From an uncultured Pseudomonadales bacterium (lineage in GTDB: Bacteria > Pseudomonadota > Gammaproteobacteria > Pseudomonadales > Azotimanducaceae), in contig CALKBV010000002.1 of NCBI GenBank assembly GCA_937775265.1, positions 368,538 to 432,537 on the forward strand: a stretch of 64,000 nt of DNA, written 5' to 3'. How positions within the stretch are numbered: the stretch's first letter is position 1; each line of letters begins with the position of its first letter. The position numbers were made by a program, and so were the translations under genes. This document shows positions 15,618 through 25,240 of the stretch, piece by piece. The notes under the pieces were generated by a model. That model did not search any database and had not been told where the DNA came from. It saw only the letters and a list, made by a program, of their open reading frames with translations.

Positions 15618-18392
15618 TTAATTGTTTTTGTGATCACCGGCTTCCATGCGGGCAAGCCAAATGCGGTGTACTTCCTCACGATAACGCTGTAAGCGCTCAA
15701 AATCTGTATCAAGACCAAGCCAACCATGATGAACGGCAGCTCGAAAAGCCAGATAAGCACGCTGGAGGGCTTCTACTTCAGGCTCAGTCATCAGCCCCAC
15801 CGACTCGAATTCATCCAGGAGCCGCATCACATCTGTCCAGCTACCAAGTCCACCATGCCTTGACGCGCTTGCAAGGACGCCATATTGGACCATAAATTCT
15901 ATATCAACAATAGCCCCGGTATCGTGCTTCAAGTCAAACTTACCCAGTATCTCACTGCCGTTTTCTGGTGGGCCTGCGATCGGTGTTCCAAGGTGATCGC
16001 GCATTCTTTGCCGCATGGAGCAAACATCCTGCAGTAACTGGTCAAGGTCACGTTCCTGCTCAATCAGGTTTCGGCGAACGGTGTTAAAGGCCTCCCCAAG
16101 CGTAACGTCTCCCGCCACAAATCGCGCCCGAATCAGCGCCTGGTGCTCCCAGGTCCAGGCTTCGCTTTCCTGGTATCGCTCAAACGCACCAATGGTAGCA
16201 ACAAGGGGGCCCTTGCTACCCTGGGGCCTAAGCCTCATATCTGCCGAGTAGAGAATGCCAAATCGTGTGAAGCTGGTCAGGATGTGGATAATCCGTTGCC
16301 CAAATCGAACGTAGAAAACGTTGTTGTTGATGATCGACCTGCCATCTGTTTTGCCCTGAATATAGCTGGGACACAAAAACACCAGATCCAGATCACTGCC
16401 GTAGGCCAGCTCAAGCCCCCCGGCCTTCCCATAGGCGATAATCGCCAGCCTGGCATGCATCGGGTTACCGGACTCATCCGTTGGCCTGCCATGCCGGTTC
16501 TCCAAATAGCCCCAGGCGATGTCTAACGAGGTCTCAAGAATGGTTTCGGCGAGCGCAGTCAAGCCATCGGAAGCCTGCATGATTGAAAGCTTGTCCAACA
16601 GCTCCATGGCGGCAATTTTGACCGTCGCAGAAAGCTTGAACTGCCTGAGCGTGTCCATCTGACTTTCAAGGTCGCCCGCATCGACAATGCGCATAACTTC
16701 TCGCAGCTTGCCTTCGAGCTCAAGCTTGGCTACAGCTACTTCTCTTAGGGCTCTGTCCGTTAGCTCATAAAGCAGGATAGGGTAGGCTTCGAGCTGGCCC
16801 GCAATCCAGGGGCTTAAGGTCACAAGTTGTACCGCTTTCAATAACGCATCTGGGTTTTCGTCCAGAAAGACGAGGTAAGTTGAGCGGCGCAGAACAGACC
16901 TGACAATAGGCAACATTCGAGTCATCGCGATCTCTGGCGCAGCAGACTCCCCAATTAACATCAGGAGCCGCGGCATCAACTCATCAAGGCAGGCGATAAC
17001 ACCATCGTCAAGTTGCAGCTTCCGGACTTCCAGCCTCAGCTCCTCAACATTCTGGTCGGCTGGAAATTTCCATCTATTAACCCACTCTTCCTCAATATCC
17101 TGATGAGGAGACGTTCCCTTGGTCGATACCAATTGAGCGAATAATCGAGAGACCTTTGCACGATGCGCCTCAAGCGCAATCAGGTAGCGACCGTAGTCGT
17201 CATAACCCATCGCGTCAGCAAGGCGACGTTGACTGACCTCGTCGCCAGGTAACAAGTGGGTCTGCCGATCAAATTCAGCCTGAATAGCATGCTCACTATT
17301 CCTCAGAAAAATGTAAGCCTCCTTAAGTACCGATACTTCTTCGACCGGCAGAAACTCTTTCTCGACAAGCGAGTCCAGCACCTGGATCAGTTCCGGTTTT
17401 TGCAACTCAGGGTGCTTTCCGCCCCAGATCAGCTGATGTGCCTGGGCGATAAACTCGATCTCCCTTATCCCCCCAGGACCAAGTTTCAGGTCATGACTCA
17501 TTTCATTGAGTTCAATCTGCCTGGTAATCAGGCCCTTCATTTCGCGCAAAGACTGGACCGCGCTATAGTCCTGATGCCGACGGTAGACAAAGGGCCTTAG
17601 CCAGCTGAGAAAATCACGCCCACCTTCGAGATCACCTGCAATCGCCCTAGCCTTGATAAATGCATATCGCTCCCAATCTCGTCCCTGTTCCAGATAGTAT
17701 TTTTCCATAGCCGCCCGGTGGACGACGAGCGGGCCACTGTCACCATAAGGTCGCAGGCGCATATCGACTCGAAATACATTATCAATTGACCCCGCATCAT
17801 CCAGGTGACTAATCAGCTGCCTGGCTAAGCGGATGAAAAATTCCTGAAAGCTAATCGTTTGATCACGCCCATTTTGTTCGAAACGAAGCGTGCCTTGGTG
17901 GGTGTAAAAAAAAATCAGGTCGATGTCGCTGGAAAGGTTGAGCTCATAGGCTCCCAACTTACCCATCCCAAGAACGATCAGTTGTTCAGGTATACCATCT
18001 GGAGACAGGGGCCGGCCATAGCGCCTAACGGCAGCCTGATAACAATCATCAAGGGCTGTTTGTACACAAAAATCCGCCAGCTGAGATAGCTCAGCCGTGG
18101 TTTGGGAAAGATCAGCTTTTCGGGTCAGGTCTCGAAAAATGATGCGGATCATTTCCCGGCGGCGCAGCAACCTTAATGCAGAGCGCACATCTTCTGCACC
18201 TTCTGAAACAAAGCGCCGGTAGCGATCATTGAGTTCGGCTTGCGAAAGCGCATCATCGCACGAGCAAAGCGTCGCCAGGTAATCGGGCGTCTGTTCCAGT
18301 AGCTCTCCGAAAAAGGGACTTAGGCCTACAATGCGCGATACTTCCGTTTTGAGCACATCGTCTTCTATTGCGTTCAACACTGGTTTCAACAT
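15618..18392 (-). CDS. glnE: Bifunctional glutamine synthetase adenylyltransferase / adenylyl-removing enzyme
   Basis: GlnE adds and removes AMP on glutamine synthetase in response to PII and glutamine. The 924 residues hold two nucleotidyltransferase domains. The N-terminal adenylyl-removase has GMGKLGAYELNLSSDIDLIFF at about 142-162. The C-terminal adenylyltransferase has AYGKAGGLELAYGSDLDLVF at about 653-672. Both keep the paired Asp metal ligands. It heads the minus-strand run leading into waaF, as in Pseudomonas, although its function is unrelated to LPS. Its start codon lies in a short 12-bp tandem repeat described separately. Confidence 0.97.
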   Translation of the reverse strand: MLKPVLNAIEDDVLKTEVSRIVGLSPFFGELLEQTPDYLATLCSCDDALSQAELNDRYRRFVSEGAEDVRSALRLLRRREMIRIIFRDLTRKADLSQTTAELSQLADFCVQTALDDCYQAAVRRYGRPLSPDGIPEQLIVLGMGKLGAYELNLSSDIDLIFFYTHQGTLRFEQNGRDQTISFQEFFIRLARQLISHLDDAGSIDNVFRVDMRLRPYGDSGPLVVHRAAMEKYYLEQGRDWERYAFIKARAIAGDLEGGRDFLSWLRPFVYRRHQDYSAVQSLREMKGLITRQIELNEMSHDLKLGPGGIREIEFIAQAHQLIWGGKHPELQKPELIQVLDSLVEKEFLPVEEVSVLKEAYIFLRNSEHAIQAEFDRQTHLLPGDEVSQRRLADAMGYDDYGRYLIALEAHRAKVSRLFAQLVSTKGTSPHQDIEEEWVNRWKFPADQNVEELRLEVRKLQLDDGVIACLDELMPRLLMLIGESAAPEIAMTRMLPIVRSVLRRSTYLVFLDENPDALLKAVQLVTLSPWIAGQLEAYPILLYELTDRALREVAVAKLELEGKLREVMRIVDAGDLESQMDTLRQFKLSATVKIAAMELLDKLSIMQASDGLTALAETILETSLDIAWGYLENRHGRPTDESGNPMHARLAIIAYGKAGGLELAYGSDLDLVFLCPSYIQGKTDGRSIINNNVFYVRFGQRIIHILTSFTRFGILYSADMRLRPQGSKGPLVATIGAFERYQESEAWTWEHQALIRARFVAGDVTLGEAFNTVRRNLIEQERDLDQLLQDVCSMRQRMRDHLGTPIAGPPENGSEILGKFDLKHDTGAIVDIEFMVQYGVLASASRHGGLGSWTDVMRLLDEFESVGLMTEPEVEALQRAYLAFRAAVHHGWLGLDTDFERLQRYREEVHRIWLARMEAGDHKNN

Positions 18393-18414
18393 TCATTTCA
18401 ACATTCATTTCAAC
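18384..18414 (-). repeat. 12-bp tandem repeat (2.6 copies) across the glnE start codon
   Basis: Two perfect 12-bp units (18384-18395 and 18396-18407) plus 7 bases of a third. Read on the minus strand, the repeat just upstream of glnE supplies ATG-TTG-AAA-TGA, directly followed by the ATG-TTG-AAA of glnE itself. A three-codon reading frame with the same start context therefore ends right at the gene's own start codon. This may affect initiation efficiency; no function is shown. Confidence 0.85.
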
Positions 18415-18438
18415 AAAGCAGACTCCACCGCCCACAAA

Positions 18439-20241
18439 TTACTCTGTGCCAGAGAAAGGAGCGACCCTCAGGACCTCTGCGATCGTTGTTTCCCCGGCAG
18501 CGACTTTCATCGCACCGCTCAGCCTGAGTGTTTTCATGCCTTCTTTCATAGCGGCCATACGCAACTTGCCAATGTTTACATTTTGCCCAACGATGGCCTT
18601 AATGGTATCCGTCATTGGAAGTAATTCATAAATGCCCTGCCGTCCCATGTACCCGGTATCGCGACAATCGAGACATCCCACCGGATGATACATCCGAACC
18701 GGCATCTTCATTTTCCAGGGGGTCGTCAATACCTTCCAGCCATCAGGGTCAGGATCACCCTCGTTCTTGCAGTTGTTACAGAGAGTACGAACCAGCCTTT
18801 GCGCCATAACGCCCAGGACTGTTGCCTTGATCAGGTACGGCGCGACACCAAGCTCCAATAGCCTGGTCACTGCGGATGGTGAGTCGTTAGTATGAAGCGT
18901 TGAAATCACCAGGTGGCCAGTCAACGCGGCCTGAATCGCCATCTCAGCGGTCTCGAGATCGCGGATCTCGCCAACCATGATGATGTCCGGGTCCTGCCGC
19001 AGCAATGCTCGCACACCATCGGCAAAACTCAGGTCGATATTGTGGTGGACCTGCATCTGGTTGAAGCTCGGCTCCACCATTTCAATCGGGTCTTCAATAG
19101 TGCAAACATTAACCTCCGGCGTCGCCAGGTGCTTCAAGCTGGTATACAGGGTTGTTGTTTTGCCCGACCCCGTCGGCCCGGTAACGAGCACAATTCCGTT
19201 CGGGTTATCACACATCTGTTCCCATCGACCAAAATCGTCATTGGCCAAACCCAGCTGCCCAAACGATTTGAGCAATATGTCCGGGTCAAAAATTCGCATA
19301 ACCATCTTTTCGCCATGCGCCGTCGGCAAGGTCGAGAGACGAAGTTCCACTTCATGCTGGTCGACAGTTTTTGTTTTCAACCGTCCATCCTGAGGCCTTC
19401 GCTTCTCAGCCACATCCATTCGTCCCAACGTTTTAAGTCGGCTGACGACCGCCGTCATGACTGGCGACGGTAACTCATAAACAAGATGAAGAACACCGTC
19501 GATCCGAAACCTGACGCGTCCTTTATCCCGTCTTGGTTCCAGATGAATATCACTGGCGCGCTGGGTAAACGCATAGTTCAGCAGCCAATCCACGATGTTG
19601 ACGATGTGCGCATCGTTCGCCTCCATCTGTTCGATCTGGCCGAGCTCAAGCATCTGTTCCAAATTGGACAGCGAGCTCGTATTTAGTCCTGAGGCATTCG
19701 CTTTATTGACCGACCTAGCCATGGTGTAAAATTCAGTCGTACAGCGCCTGATATCTGCCGGGTTAGCAATAACCCGGGTCAGTATTTTACCGGATAGCGA
19801 CTGCTCAATAGTTTCTTCCCAGCCGTGTAGATATGGCTGCGCACTGGCGATTACAACCTCGTCTTCCTTTACATCAAGGGCCAGGATCTGATGTCTTTGT
19901 GCGAATTCGTAAGACATTATCCTGGTGACGACAATTGAATCGATTTTCAGTGGATCGATCCTGACGTATTGCTGCTTAGCTTTTTCAGCCAGCCATATTG
20001 TCAGGGATTCAAGGTCAAGGGAGCGACCTGGCTTGTTTTGATCGTCAAGCCTCTCCTCTGCGATCAGCTCCACAGGATTCCAGTTTAACTGTTCCTTACG
20101 GCGCGTCTTTAGACTGAGTTGCTCAGAATCACCCAGGCTGAGTCGCCCATCCGCAACCAGATCGTCCGCTACGGTTCGAAGACTCAGTGATATGTCAGGC
20201 TTCCTGGTATTTGATTCCTGAAAACTCACGGCAAGCCTCAC
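18439..20241 (-). CDS. GspE/PilB-family secretion or pilus ATPase (orphan)
   Basis: A 600-residue hexameric secretion ATPase. The N-terminal 170 residues resemble the MshEN/GspE N-terminal domain. The ATPase core has Walker A GPTGSGKT at 355-362, the Asp box TIEDPIE near 381, Walker B IIMVGEIRD at 420-428, and a His box STLHTND near 447. A tetracysteine zinc motif (Cys488, Cys491, Cys523, Cys526) is typical of GspE rather than PilT. No other type II secretion or pilus assembly genes are adjacent; neighbours are glnE and argE. I recall a similar orphan near argA-argE in Pseudomonas. Which machine it powers is unknown. Confidence 0.88.
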   Translation of the reverse strand: MRLAVSFQESNTRKPDISLSLRTVADDLVADGRLSLGDSEQLSLKTRRKEQLNWNPVELIAEERLDDQNKPGRSLDLESLTIWLAEKAKQQYVRIDPLKIDSIVVTRIMSYEFAQRHQILALDVKEDEVVIASAQPYLHGWEETIEQSLSGKILTRVIANPADIRRCTTEFYTMARSVNKANASGLNTSSLSNLEQMLELGQIEQMEANDAHIVNIVDWLLNYAFTQRASDIHLEPRRDKGRVRFRIDGVLHLVYELPSPVMTAVVSRLKTLGRMDVAEKRRPQDGRLKTKTVDQHEVELRLSTLPTAHGEKMVMRIFDPDILLKSFGQLGLANDDFGRWEQMCDNPNGIVLVTGPTGSGKTTTLYTSLKHLATPEVNVCTIEDPIEMVEPSFNQMQVHHNIDLSFADGVRALLRQDPDIIMVGEIRDLETAEMAIQAALTGHLVISTLHTNDSPSAVTRLLELGVAPYLIKATVLGVMAQRLVRTLCNNCKNEGDPDPDGWKVLTTPWKMKMPVRMYHPVGCLDCRDTGYMGRQGIYELLPMTDTIKAIVGQNVNIGKLRMAAMKEGMKTLRLSGAMKVAAGETTIAEVLRVAPFSGTE

Positions 20242-20314
20242 TCAATATTGATGCCGCTACTTTACACCTTTTCTATAGCCTTTTCCCGAGATCGCCACGT
20301 GCTACACTCCTTAC

Positions 20315-21463
20315 ATGACGAGATCTGTACCACTTTTAAAAGACATGGTGCGTCACCTGGTGGGCACTCCGTCTGTCAGCTCAACGCAACAAGAGTTTGA
20401 TCAATCCAACATCGACGTTATTCACCTACTGGCTAACTGGCTGGAACCACTTGGCTTCCAGGTTGAGATCATTCCAATCAAGGGTAAAACCGGAAAATCA
20501 AACCTGATTGCACGATTAGGTAAGGGAAGCAATGGTCTCGTACTCAGCGGACATTCAGATACCGTACCGTTCGACGAACACCTCTGGCAATCAGATCCCT
20601 TTTCCGTCACTGAGCAGGATGATAAATGGCACGGACTGGGTAGCTGCGATATGAAAAGCTTCTTCGCGATTGCGATAGAGGCTGCGATACCCTTTTTGCA
20701 GGGATCACTCGCTCGACCGCTCATCATTATGGCTACCGCCGATGAAGAATCATCGATGTCTGGCGCAAAACAGCTGATTAGAGAGAACGTAACAGATGCC
20801 GGTTTCGCCATTATTGGCGAGCCTACTGATTTGAAACCCATCATTCAACACAAGGGCATTATGATGCTCAACCTGCGAGTTGAAGGTAAATCAGGACATT
20901 CTTCTGATCCAGCACTGGGCAACAACGCTATTGAAGGCATGCATCGCGCGATTACTGAGCTAATGACATATCGCGATGAGCTTGAGAAAACACACCAGGA
21001 TCCCCGCTTTGCTGTTTCAGTTCCAACCATGAACTTTGGCTGTATTCACGGTGGCGACAACCCTAACCGTATCTGTGACCATGCAGAGCTCGCTTTCGAC
21101 GTGAGAAGTCTGCCTTCCATGGATATGGCAGATTTTTCAGGCGCGCTCGAAGATCGGGTTTCACGAGTGCTGAGTGATCAGGGTTTTACCTGCCAGCTCG
21201 AACCCCTTTTCTCGCCGGTTCCAGCCTTCGACAATGGTGATTCTGAGCTGGCGAAAGAGGTGTCAGGAATCACAGGCTGTGAGCCCAGCTCAGTCGCGTT
21301 CGGTACCGAGGCCCCGTTTTTAATGGGTCTTGAGCTTGACACGGTCGTCATCGGACCCGGGTCTATCAATCAGGCCCACCAGCCAAATGAATACTTGCCC
21401 CTGGCGCAAATTGACCCTGCTATCGATCTTCTCAGAAACCTGATCGGCGCTCACTGCACCTGA
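20315..21463 (+). CDS. argE: Acetylornithine deacetylase
   Basis: ArgE hydrolyses N2-acetylornithine to ornithine in arginine synthesis. This 382-residue M20-family metallohydrolase shows the expected ligands: LSGHSDTVP with His80 and Asp82, GSCDMKS with bridging Asp112, TADEESSMSG with catalytic Glu144 and ligand Glu145, and a C-terminal His in GSINQAHQPNEYL. It is divergent from the GspE-like gene with 73 bp between starts and lies just upstream of argA. Presence of both argE and argA suggests the linear arginine pathway. Confidence 0.93.
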   Translation: MTRSVPLLKDMVRHLVGTPSVSSTQQEFDQSNIDVIHLLANWLEPLGFQVEIIPIKGKTGKSNLIARLGKGSNGLVLSGHSDTVPFDEHLWQSDPFSVTEQDDKWHGLGSCDMKSFFAIAIEAAIPFLQGSLARPLIIMATADEESSMSGAKQLIRENVTDAGFAIIGEPTDLKPIIQHKGIMMLNLRVEGKSGHSSDPALGNNAIEGMHRAITELMTYRDELEKTHQDPRFAVSVPTMNFGCIHGGDNPNRICDHAELAFDVRSLPSMDMADFSGALEDRVSRVLSDQGFTCQLEPLFSPVPAFDNGDSELAKEVSGITGCEPSSVAFGTEAPFLMGLELDTVVIGPGSINQAHQPNEYLPLAQIDPAIDLLRNLIGAHCT

Positions 21464-21504
21464 TGCCAGGCACTTGGCATGACGCTTTTACAACACCAAT
21501 TAGC

Positions 21505-21513
21505 TGCTATAAT
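21505..21513 (+). promoter_or_regulatory. Extended -10 promoter for argA
   Basis: TGCTATAAT, a perfect -10 hexamer (21508-21513) with the extended TGn element, lies 31 bp before the ATG at 21545. A TTTACA-like element 15-16 bp upstream could act as a -35. The promoter falls inside the longer open frame starting at 21479, which argues that translation really begins at 21545. The leader would be about 25 nt with no obvious Shine-Dalgarno. Confidence 0.5.
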
Positions 21514-21544
21514 CCGCGACCGCGCCAGCAACCGTACACACAAA

Positions 21545-22850
21545 ATGGCATTAAACACAGACCACATCAAATGGTTCAGGGATTCATCACCCTACATTGA
21601 TGCGCACAGAGATAAAACTTTTGTAGTCTGTATCGCCAGCGATGCGTTGCAGTCTGAGAACTTTCCCAAGGTAATTTCTGACATTGCACTGCTGAATTCC
21701 CTGGGCGCAAAGGTCGTGGTTGTGTTTGGCGGTGATCACCAGGTAAAGGCGGTACTAGAAGCAACCGGATCGAGCTGGCTTCAGGATGGTGACCAGAGAA
21801 TCACAACCGCCGCGCAGATAGAGGCGGTAACCTCAGTGCTAGGTCAAATGTATGCGGACCTGTCAGCCAGGTTTTCAGCCAGTACGCCCGAGTCTCCAGC
21901 GAAACGCCGAGGCGATCACGACCAGCACAGGAAATTTTATCAGGGCACAACCTGTGGGAATCAAAGATGGCGTTGATCACCAGCTGTCAGGTTTGGTTAG
22001 AAGTATCAACGAGGGCGCAATCAGGCACCAGCTTTCCGGCGGATCGATCGTTCTGATACCTTCCATGGGCTATTCGCCTTCGGGGGAAACGTTTCACCTG
22101 GATGTAGATGTCGTCGCGCGTGAAGTCGCCTGTGCGTTGTCCGCCGATAAACTTATTTTCATGACAGAACAAACCGGCCTGAAAGATATCACCGGAAATC
22201 TGATCAGCGAGATCGATTTAAGCGACACGAGAACCGGAGATGTTTCACTCGAGCCACTGACGGAAAAACTTCTCAGCCATTGCGACCAGGCCTGCCGACA
22301 AGGTGTCGCAAGATGCCACATCATCAGTTTCGCAACCGATGGCGCCTTGCTGGAAGAGCTGTTTACACGAGATGGCTGTGGAACCCAGGTTATCGGTAAC
22401 AGCTACGAACAAATCCGAACTGCTTCAATAGAAGATGTACCTGGAATTTTGAAGCTAATCGCCCCACTCGAAGAATCGGGCGCTCTGGTCAAAAGGTCCA
22501 GGGAGCTCCTGGAATCAGAGATTCAACAATTTGTTGTGATTGAACGAGACGGATTGCTCATCAGCTGTGCGGCCCTCTACGACTACGATACATCTGGTGA
22601 ACTGGCCTGCCTGGTTACCCATCCCGATTACAGAAACAGCGACCGTGGAGACAGATTACTCGACGCCATTGAGAAGGCGGCCCGCGCCAATGACATTGTC
22701 GAACTGTTTGTATTAACGACCCAGAGCGCGCATTGGTTCACAGAAAGAGGCTTTAGCGAATCCAACCGGGAAGCGCTTCCTGCCGGGAAAAAGGAATTCT
22801 ATAACGATCAGAGAAGCTCCACTGTCCTTCGAAAGGCGCTGCGCGATTAA
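21545..22850 (+). pseudogene. argA: N-acetylglutamate synthase, interrupted by a one-base frameshift
   Basis: ArgA makes N-acetylglutamate, the first step of arginine synthesis. The first frame (from 21545) encodes the start of the amino-acid-kinase-like domain (IKWFRDSSPYIDAHRDKTFVV). It drifts into nonsense after about 21910 and stops at 21976. The next frame continues the family sequence from AITTSTGNFIRAQPVG through the kinase-like fold (about 21912 on) to a GNAT acetyltransferase domain (GELACLVTHPDYRNSDRG; ends 22850). Skipping one base at about 21911 gives an unbroken 434-residue protein, close to the 432 of P. aeruginosa as I recall. It may be a sequencing error, a real mutation, or +1 frameshifting. 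The end overlaps hemE by 4 bp. Confidence 0.85.
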
Positions 22851-23884
22851 CTTGTTTGGTAGCCCTGCACGAACTCAACCAGCGCTTTGACGTTCTCAAC
22901 AGGGGTCTCTGGCAGAATGCCATGACCAAGGTTGAATATGTGACCGGGGCGACCACCCACCTCTTCAAGAATTAATCCCGCCGCTTGTCTGACAGAAGCA
23001 ACACTGCCAAACAAGGCTATCGGATCCATGTTCCCCTGAACAGCCTTACACCCCAGTAACTCCCAGCTTTCTTTCAGCGGAGCACGCCAATCGAGCGCCA
23101 TCACATCCCCACCAGCCTCCTTCATCAATGGCAACAGCGATGGGTTTCCGGTACCGAAATGAATAACAGGCACCTTTCCTGAAATACTATCAAGCAACTT
23201 TTTACTGTGCGCAAAGACATGATTCCGGTAATCACTAACCGACAGGCAACCCACCCAGCTGTCAAATATCTGTATCGCCTGAACGCCTTCGTCAATCTGG
23301 TAATTCAAATAGTCAATGGCACTCGCGGTCATCTTCTCCATGATTGCATGAAATGCACCAGGGTCAGTCGCCATCATACGTTTGACGTTGATGTAGTTTT
23401 TCGACCCCTGTCCTTCAATCGCATAAGAGGCCAACGTAAAGGGGGCACCCCCAAAACCAATCAGCGGGATATCGGCCGGTAGCTCTTTTCTGATCAACGA
23501 GATGGCTTCGCCTATATAAGGCATGGATCCTGATGAGGGAACAACCTGCAAACGATCAATATCTTCATTTGAACGCACCGGGTTGGCGATGTTCGGCCCA
23601 ACGCCAACCAAATAGTCGAGCTCCAGCCCCATAGGTTCCAGAATAGGCAATAGGTCAGCGAACAGGATCGCCGCATCTACTCCAAGTATCCGCTGTGCAT
23701 CACAGGTTACCTGCGCGGAAAGGTGCGGTGTTTTGAAAAAGTCCAGGCTCGGGGTATCACCCTTCACCTTGTGGTACTCCTTCATGTAGCGGCCAGCCTG
23801 TCGATTCAGCCATATCGGCGTATGATCAGTGGCTTCACCACGGCAAGCTTTCAGAAAAACACTTTGTTCCAGCTGAACAGACAC
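22847..23884 (-). CDS. hemE: Uroporphyrinogen III decarboxylase
   Basis: HemE removes four acetate carboxyls from uroporphyrinogen III to give coproporphyrinogen III in haem synthesis. The 345-residue protein has the two family signatures: PIWLNRQAGRYMKEY near residues 24-38 with the conserved Arg, and FGGAPFTLASYAIEG near residue 143. ILFADLLPILEPMGL around residue 73-87 carries the conserved Asp. The C-terminal FNLGHGILPETPVENV is intact. It converges on argA with overlapping stop codons. Confidence 0.97.
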   Translation of the reverse strand: MSVQLEQSVFLKACRGEATDHTPIWLNRQAGRYMKEYHKVKGDTPSLDFFKTPHLSAQVTCDAQRILGVDAAILFADLLPILEPMGLELDYLVGVGPNIANPVRSNEDIDRLQVVPSSGSMPYIGEAISLIRKELPADIPLIGFGGAPFTLASYAIEGQGSKNYINVKRMMATDPGAFHAIMEKMTASAIDYLNYQIDEGVQAIQIFDSWVGCLSVSDYRNHVFAHSKKLLDSISGKVPVIHFGTGNPSLLPLMKEAGGDVMALDWRAPLKESWELLGCKAVQGNMDPIALFGSVASVRQAAGLILEEVGGRPGHIFNLGHGILPETPVENVKALVEFVQGYQTS

Positions 23885-23930
23885 GATTAAGCTACCAGAA
23901 AAATTGAGCGCGCATTGTATCTGTCTTCAT

Positions 23931-25151
23931 TCAACTCAACAATCGAACTTCTGGGGAATCATCCGTATTCCCTGACAGCCCATCAACACTGAAGGTGGAA
24001 ATAGGTGCGGAGAACCCCTTAACGGCCATCCGGCCACGATCGGTGCAATCAATGAAAGGGGCAACCAGGCGCCGCGTATCAGCGGAGATCAGGATTTCAC
24101 CCCGCCTGGCCAGTCCTTCTAACCGGCTTGCCAGATTAACCACGCTGCCAAGCGCGGTATAGTCTCTCCTTGCCGCACAACCAAAATTCCCGAGCAGACA
24201 ATACCCAGTATGAATACCCATCCTCAGATACAGGGGCGCACCCCCTGCACCCTGCCACTGCCGGGACAATAGTTTGAATCTCGCCCTCATTTCCACCGTT
24301 GCTTCGACACCCGCCTTAGCATCCATCACCACCCCTTTGGACCCTGCGTCACCAAAGAACACCATCACGCCATCGCCCATGAACTTGTTGATGGTTCCAC
24401 CGTATTCCGTGGCGACTTCCGTCATCACTTCAAAATAGCGGTTCAACATTCCCGCAACAAGAAACTCATCCGCGGTGTCCATCAAGCGAGTAAAGCCTTC
24501 CAGGTCAACAAAAAGCACGGTCAACCGCTTGCGAGTGTAACCGGCAAGGTCTCCTTCGCTGGAGATGAATTCGGGGGATACAAAGGGCGTTACGAGGGCT
24601 CGGAATTTTTCCAACCTGTTTTGTATCGTCTGCAGGTGTTTCTGCTCCATATTCAGTCGATGGGTCTCCTGATAAACCAGAACCCCAACAAAACACAGAT
24701 AGGCCACCAGACTGAAGAAACAGATGAAATAGAAACTGGAATTACCGACAAAACCTGCAGGGTGGAGGATCGTTCCCAGCAACATACCCACGGCACAAAC
24801 AGGTACCAACAGGATCCACAACTGCAACCCTCCGATGATAATGATGCTGACACTCAGGACCGAAACAAGAACAGCCCCAGCTTCAAAATTAAAATCTGCA
24901 AGACTGATCAGCAGGCCAGTGACAATGGCATCTACTGACATCACCAGCCTCGTCACATCCCGCCCCCCTATCCTCAAAAGAAATCTGTTGAGCATCTGGG
25001 GGTAAAGCAACAGCACCACCATCCACCCGGAGATATAGCTGCCGGCGCTCTCCAGCTGAGTCAGAATCAGGATCGCGAGAAGGTAGCCAAATACGCGAGG
25101 TGGGTAAGTCACGGTAGCAAGATGTGCGGACGTCATCTGCGCATCTTGCAA
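23931..25151 (-). CDS. Membrane-anchored class III adenylate/guanylate cyclase
   Basis: A 406-residue protein with about five or six hydrophobic segments in residues 20-165, followed by a short helical linker and a class III cyclase catalytic domain. Metal-binding aspartates are Asp216 in LFVDLEGFT and Asp260 in NKFMGDGVMVFFGD. The purine-specificity positions appear as Lys256 and Thr332 (YTALGSVVNLASRLE). I read this as class IIIb adenylate cyclase type, with less certainty than the family itself. No named sensor domain is visible; the membrane part may be the sensor. It is 46 bp from hemE, probably unrelated functionally. Confidence 0.85.
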   Translation of the reverse strand: MQDAQMTSAHLATVTYPPRVFGYLLAILILTQLESAGSYISGWMVVLLLYPQMLNRFLLRIGGRDVTRLVMSVDAIVTGLLISLADFNFEAGAVLVSVLSVSIIIIGGLQLWILLVPVCAVGMLLGTILHPAGFVGNSSFYFICFFSLVAYLCFVGVLVYQETHRLNMEQKHLQTIQNRLEKFRALVTPFVSPEFISSEGDLAGYTRKRLTVLFVDLEGFTRLMDTADEFLVAGMLNRYFEVMTEVATEYGGTINKFMGDGVMVFFGDAGSKGVVMDAKAGVEATVEMRARFKLLSRQWQGAGGAPLYLRMGIHTGYCLLGNFGCAARRDYTALGSVVNLASRLEGLARRGEILISADTRRLVAPFIDCTDRGRMAVKGFSAPISTFSVDGLSGNTDDSPEVRLLS

Positions 25152-25240
25152 ATAACCCGTCTAACCAATCTGTAGTCAATAGATGTTGCTTACGTGGGAG
25201 AACGCTCTTAACCGACCGTCAATGAACCCTGCCGCTAACC

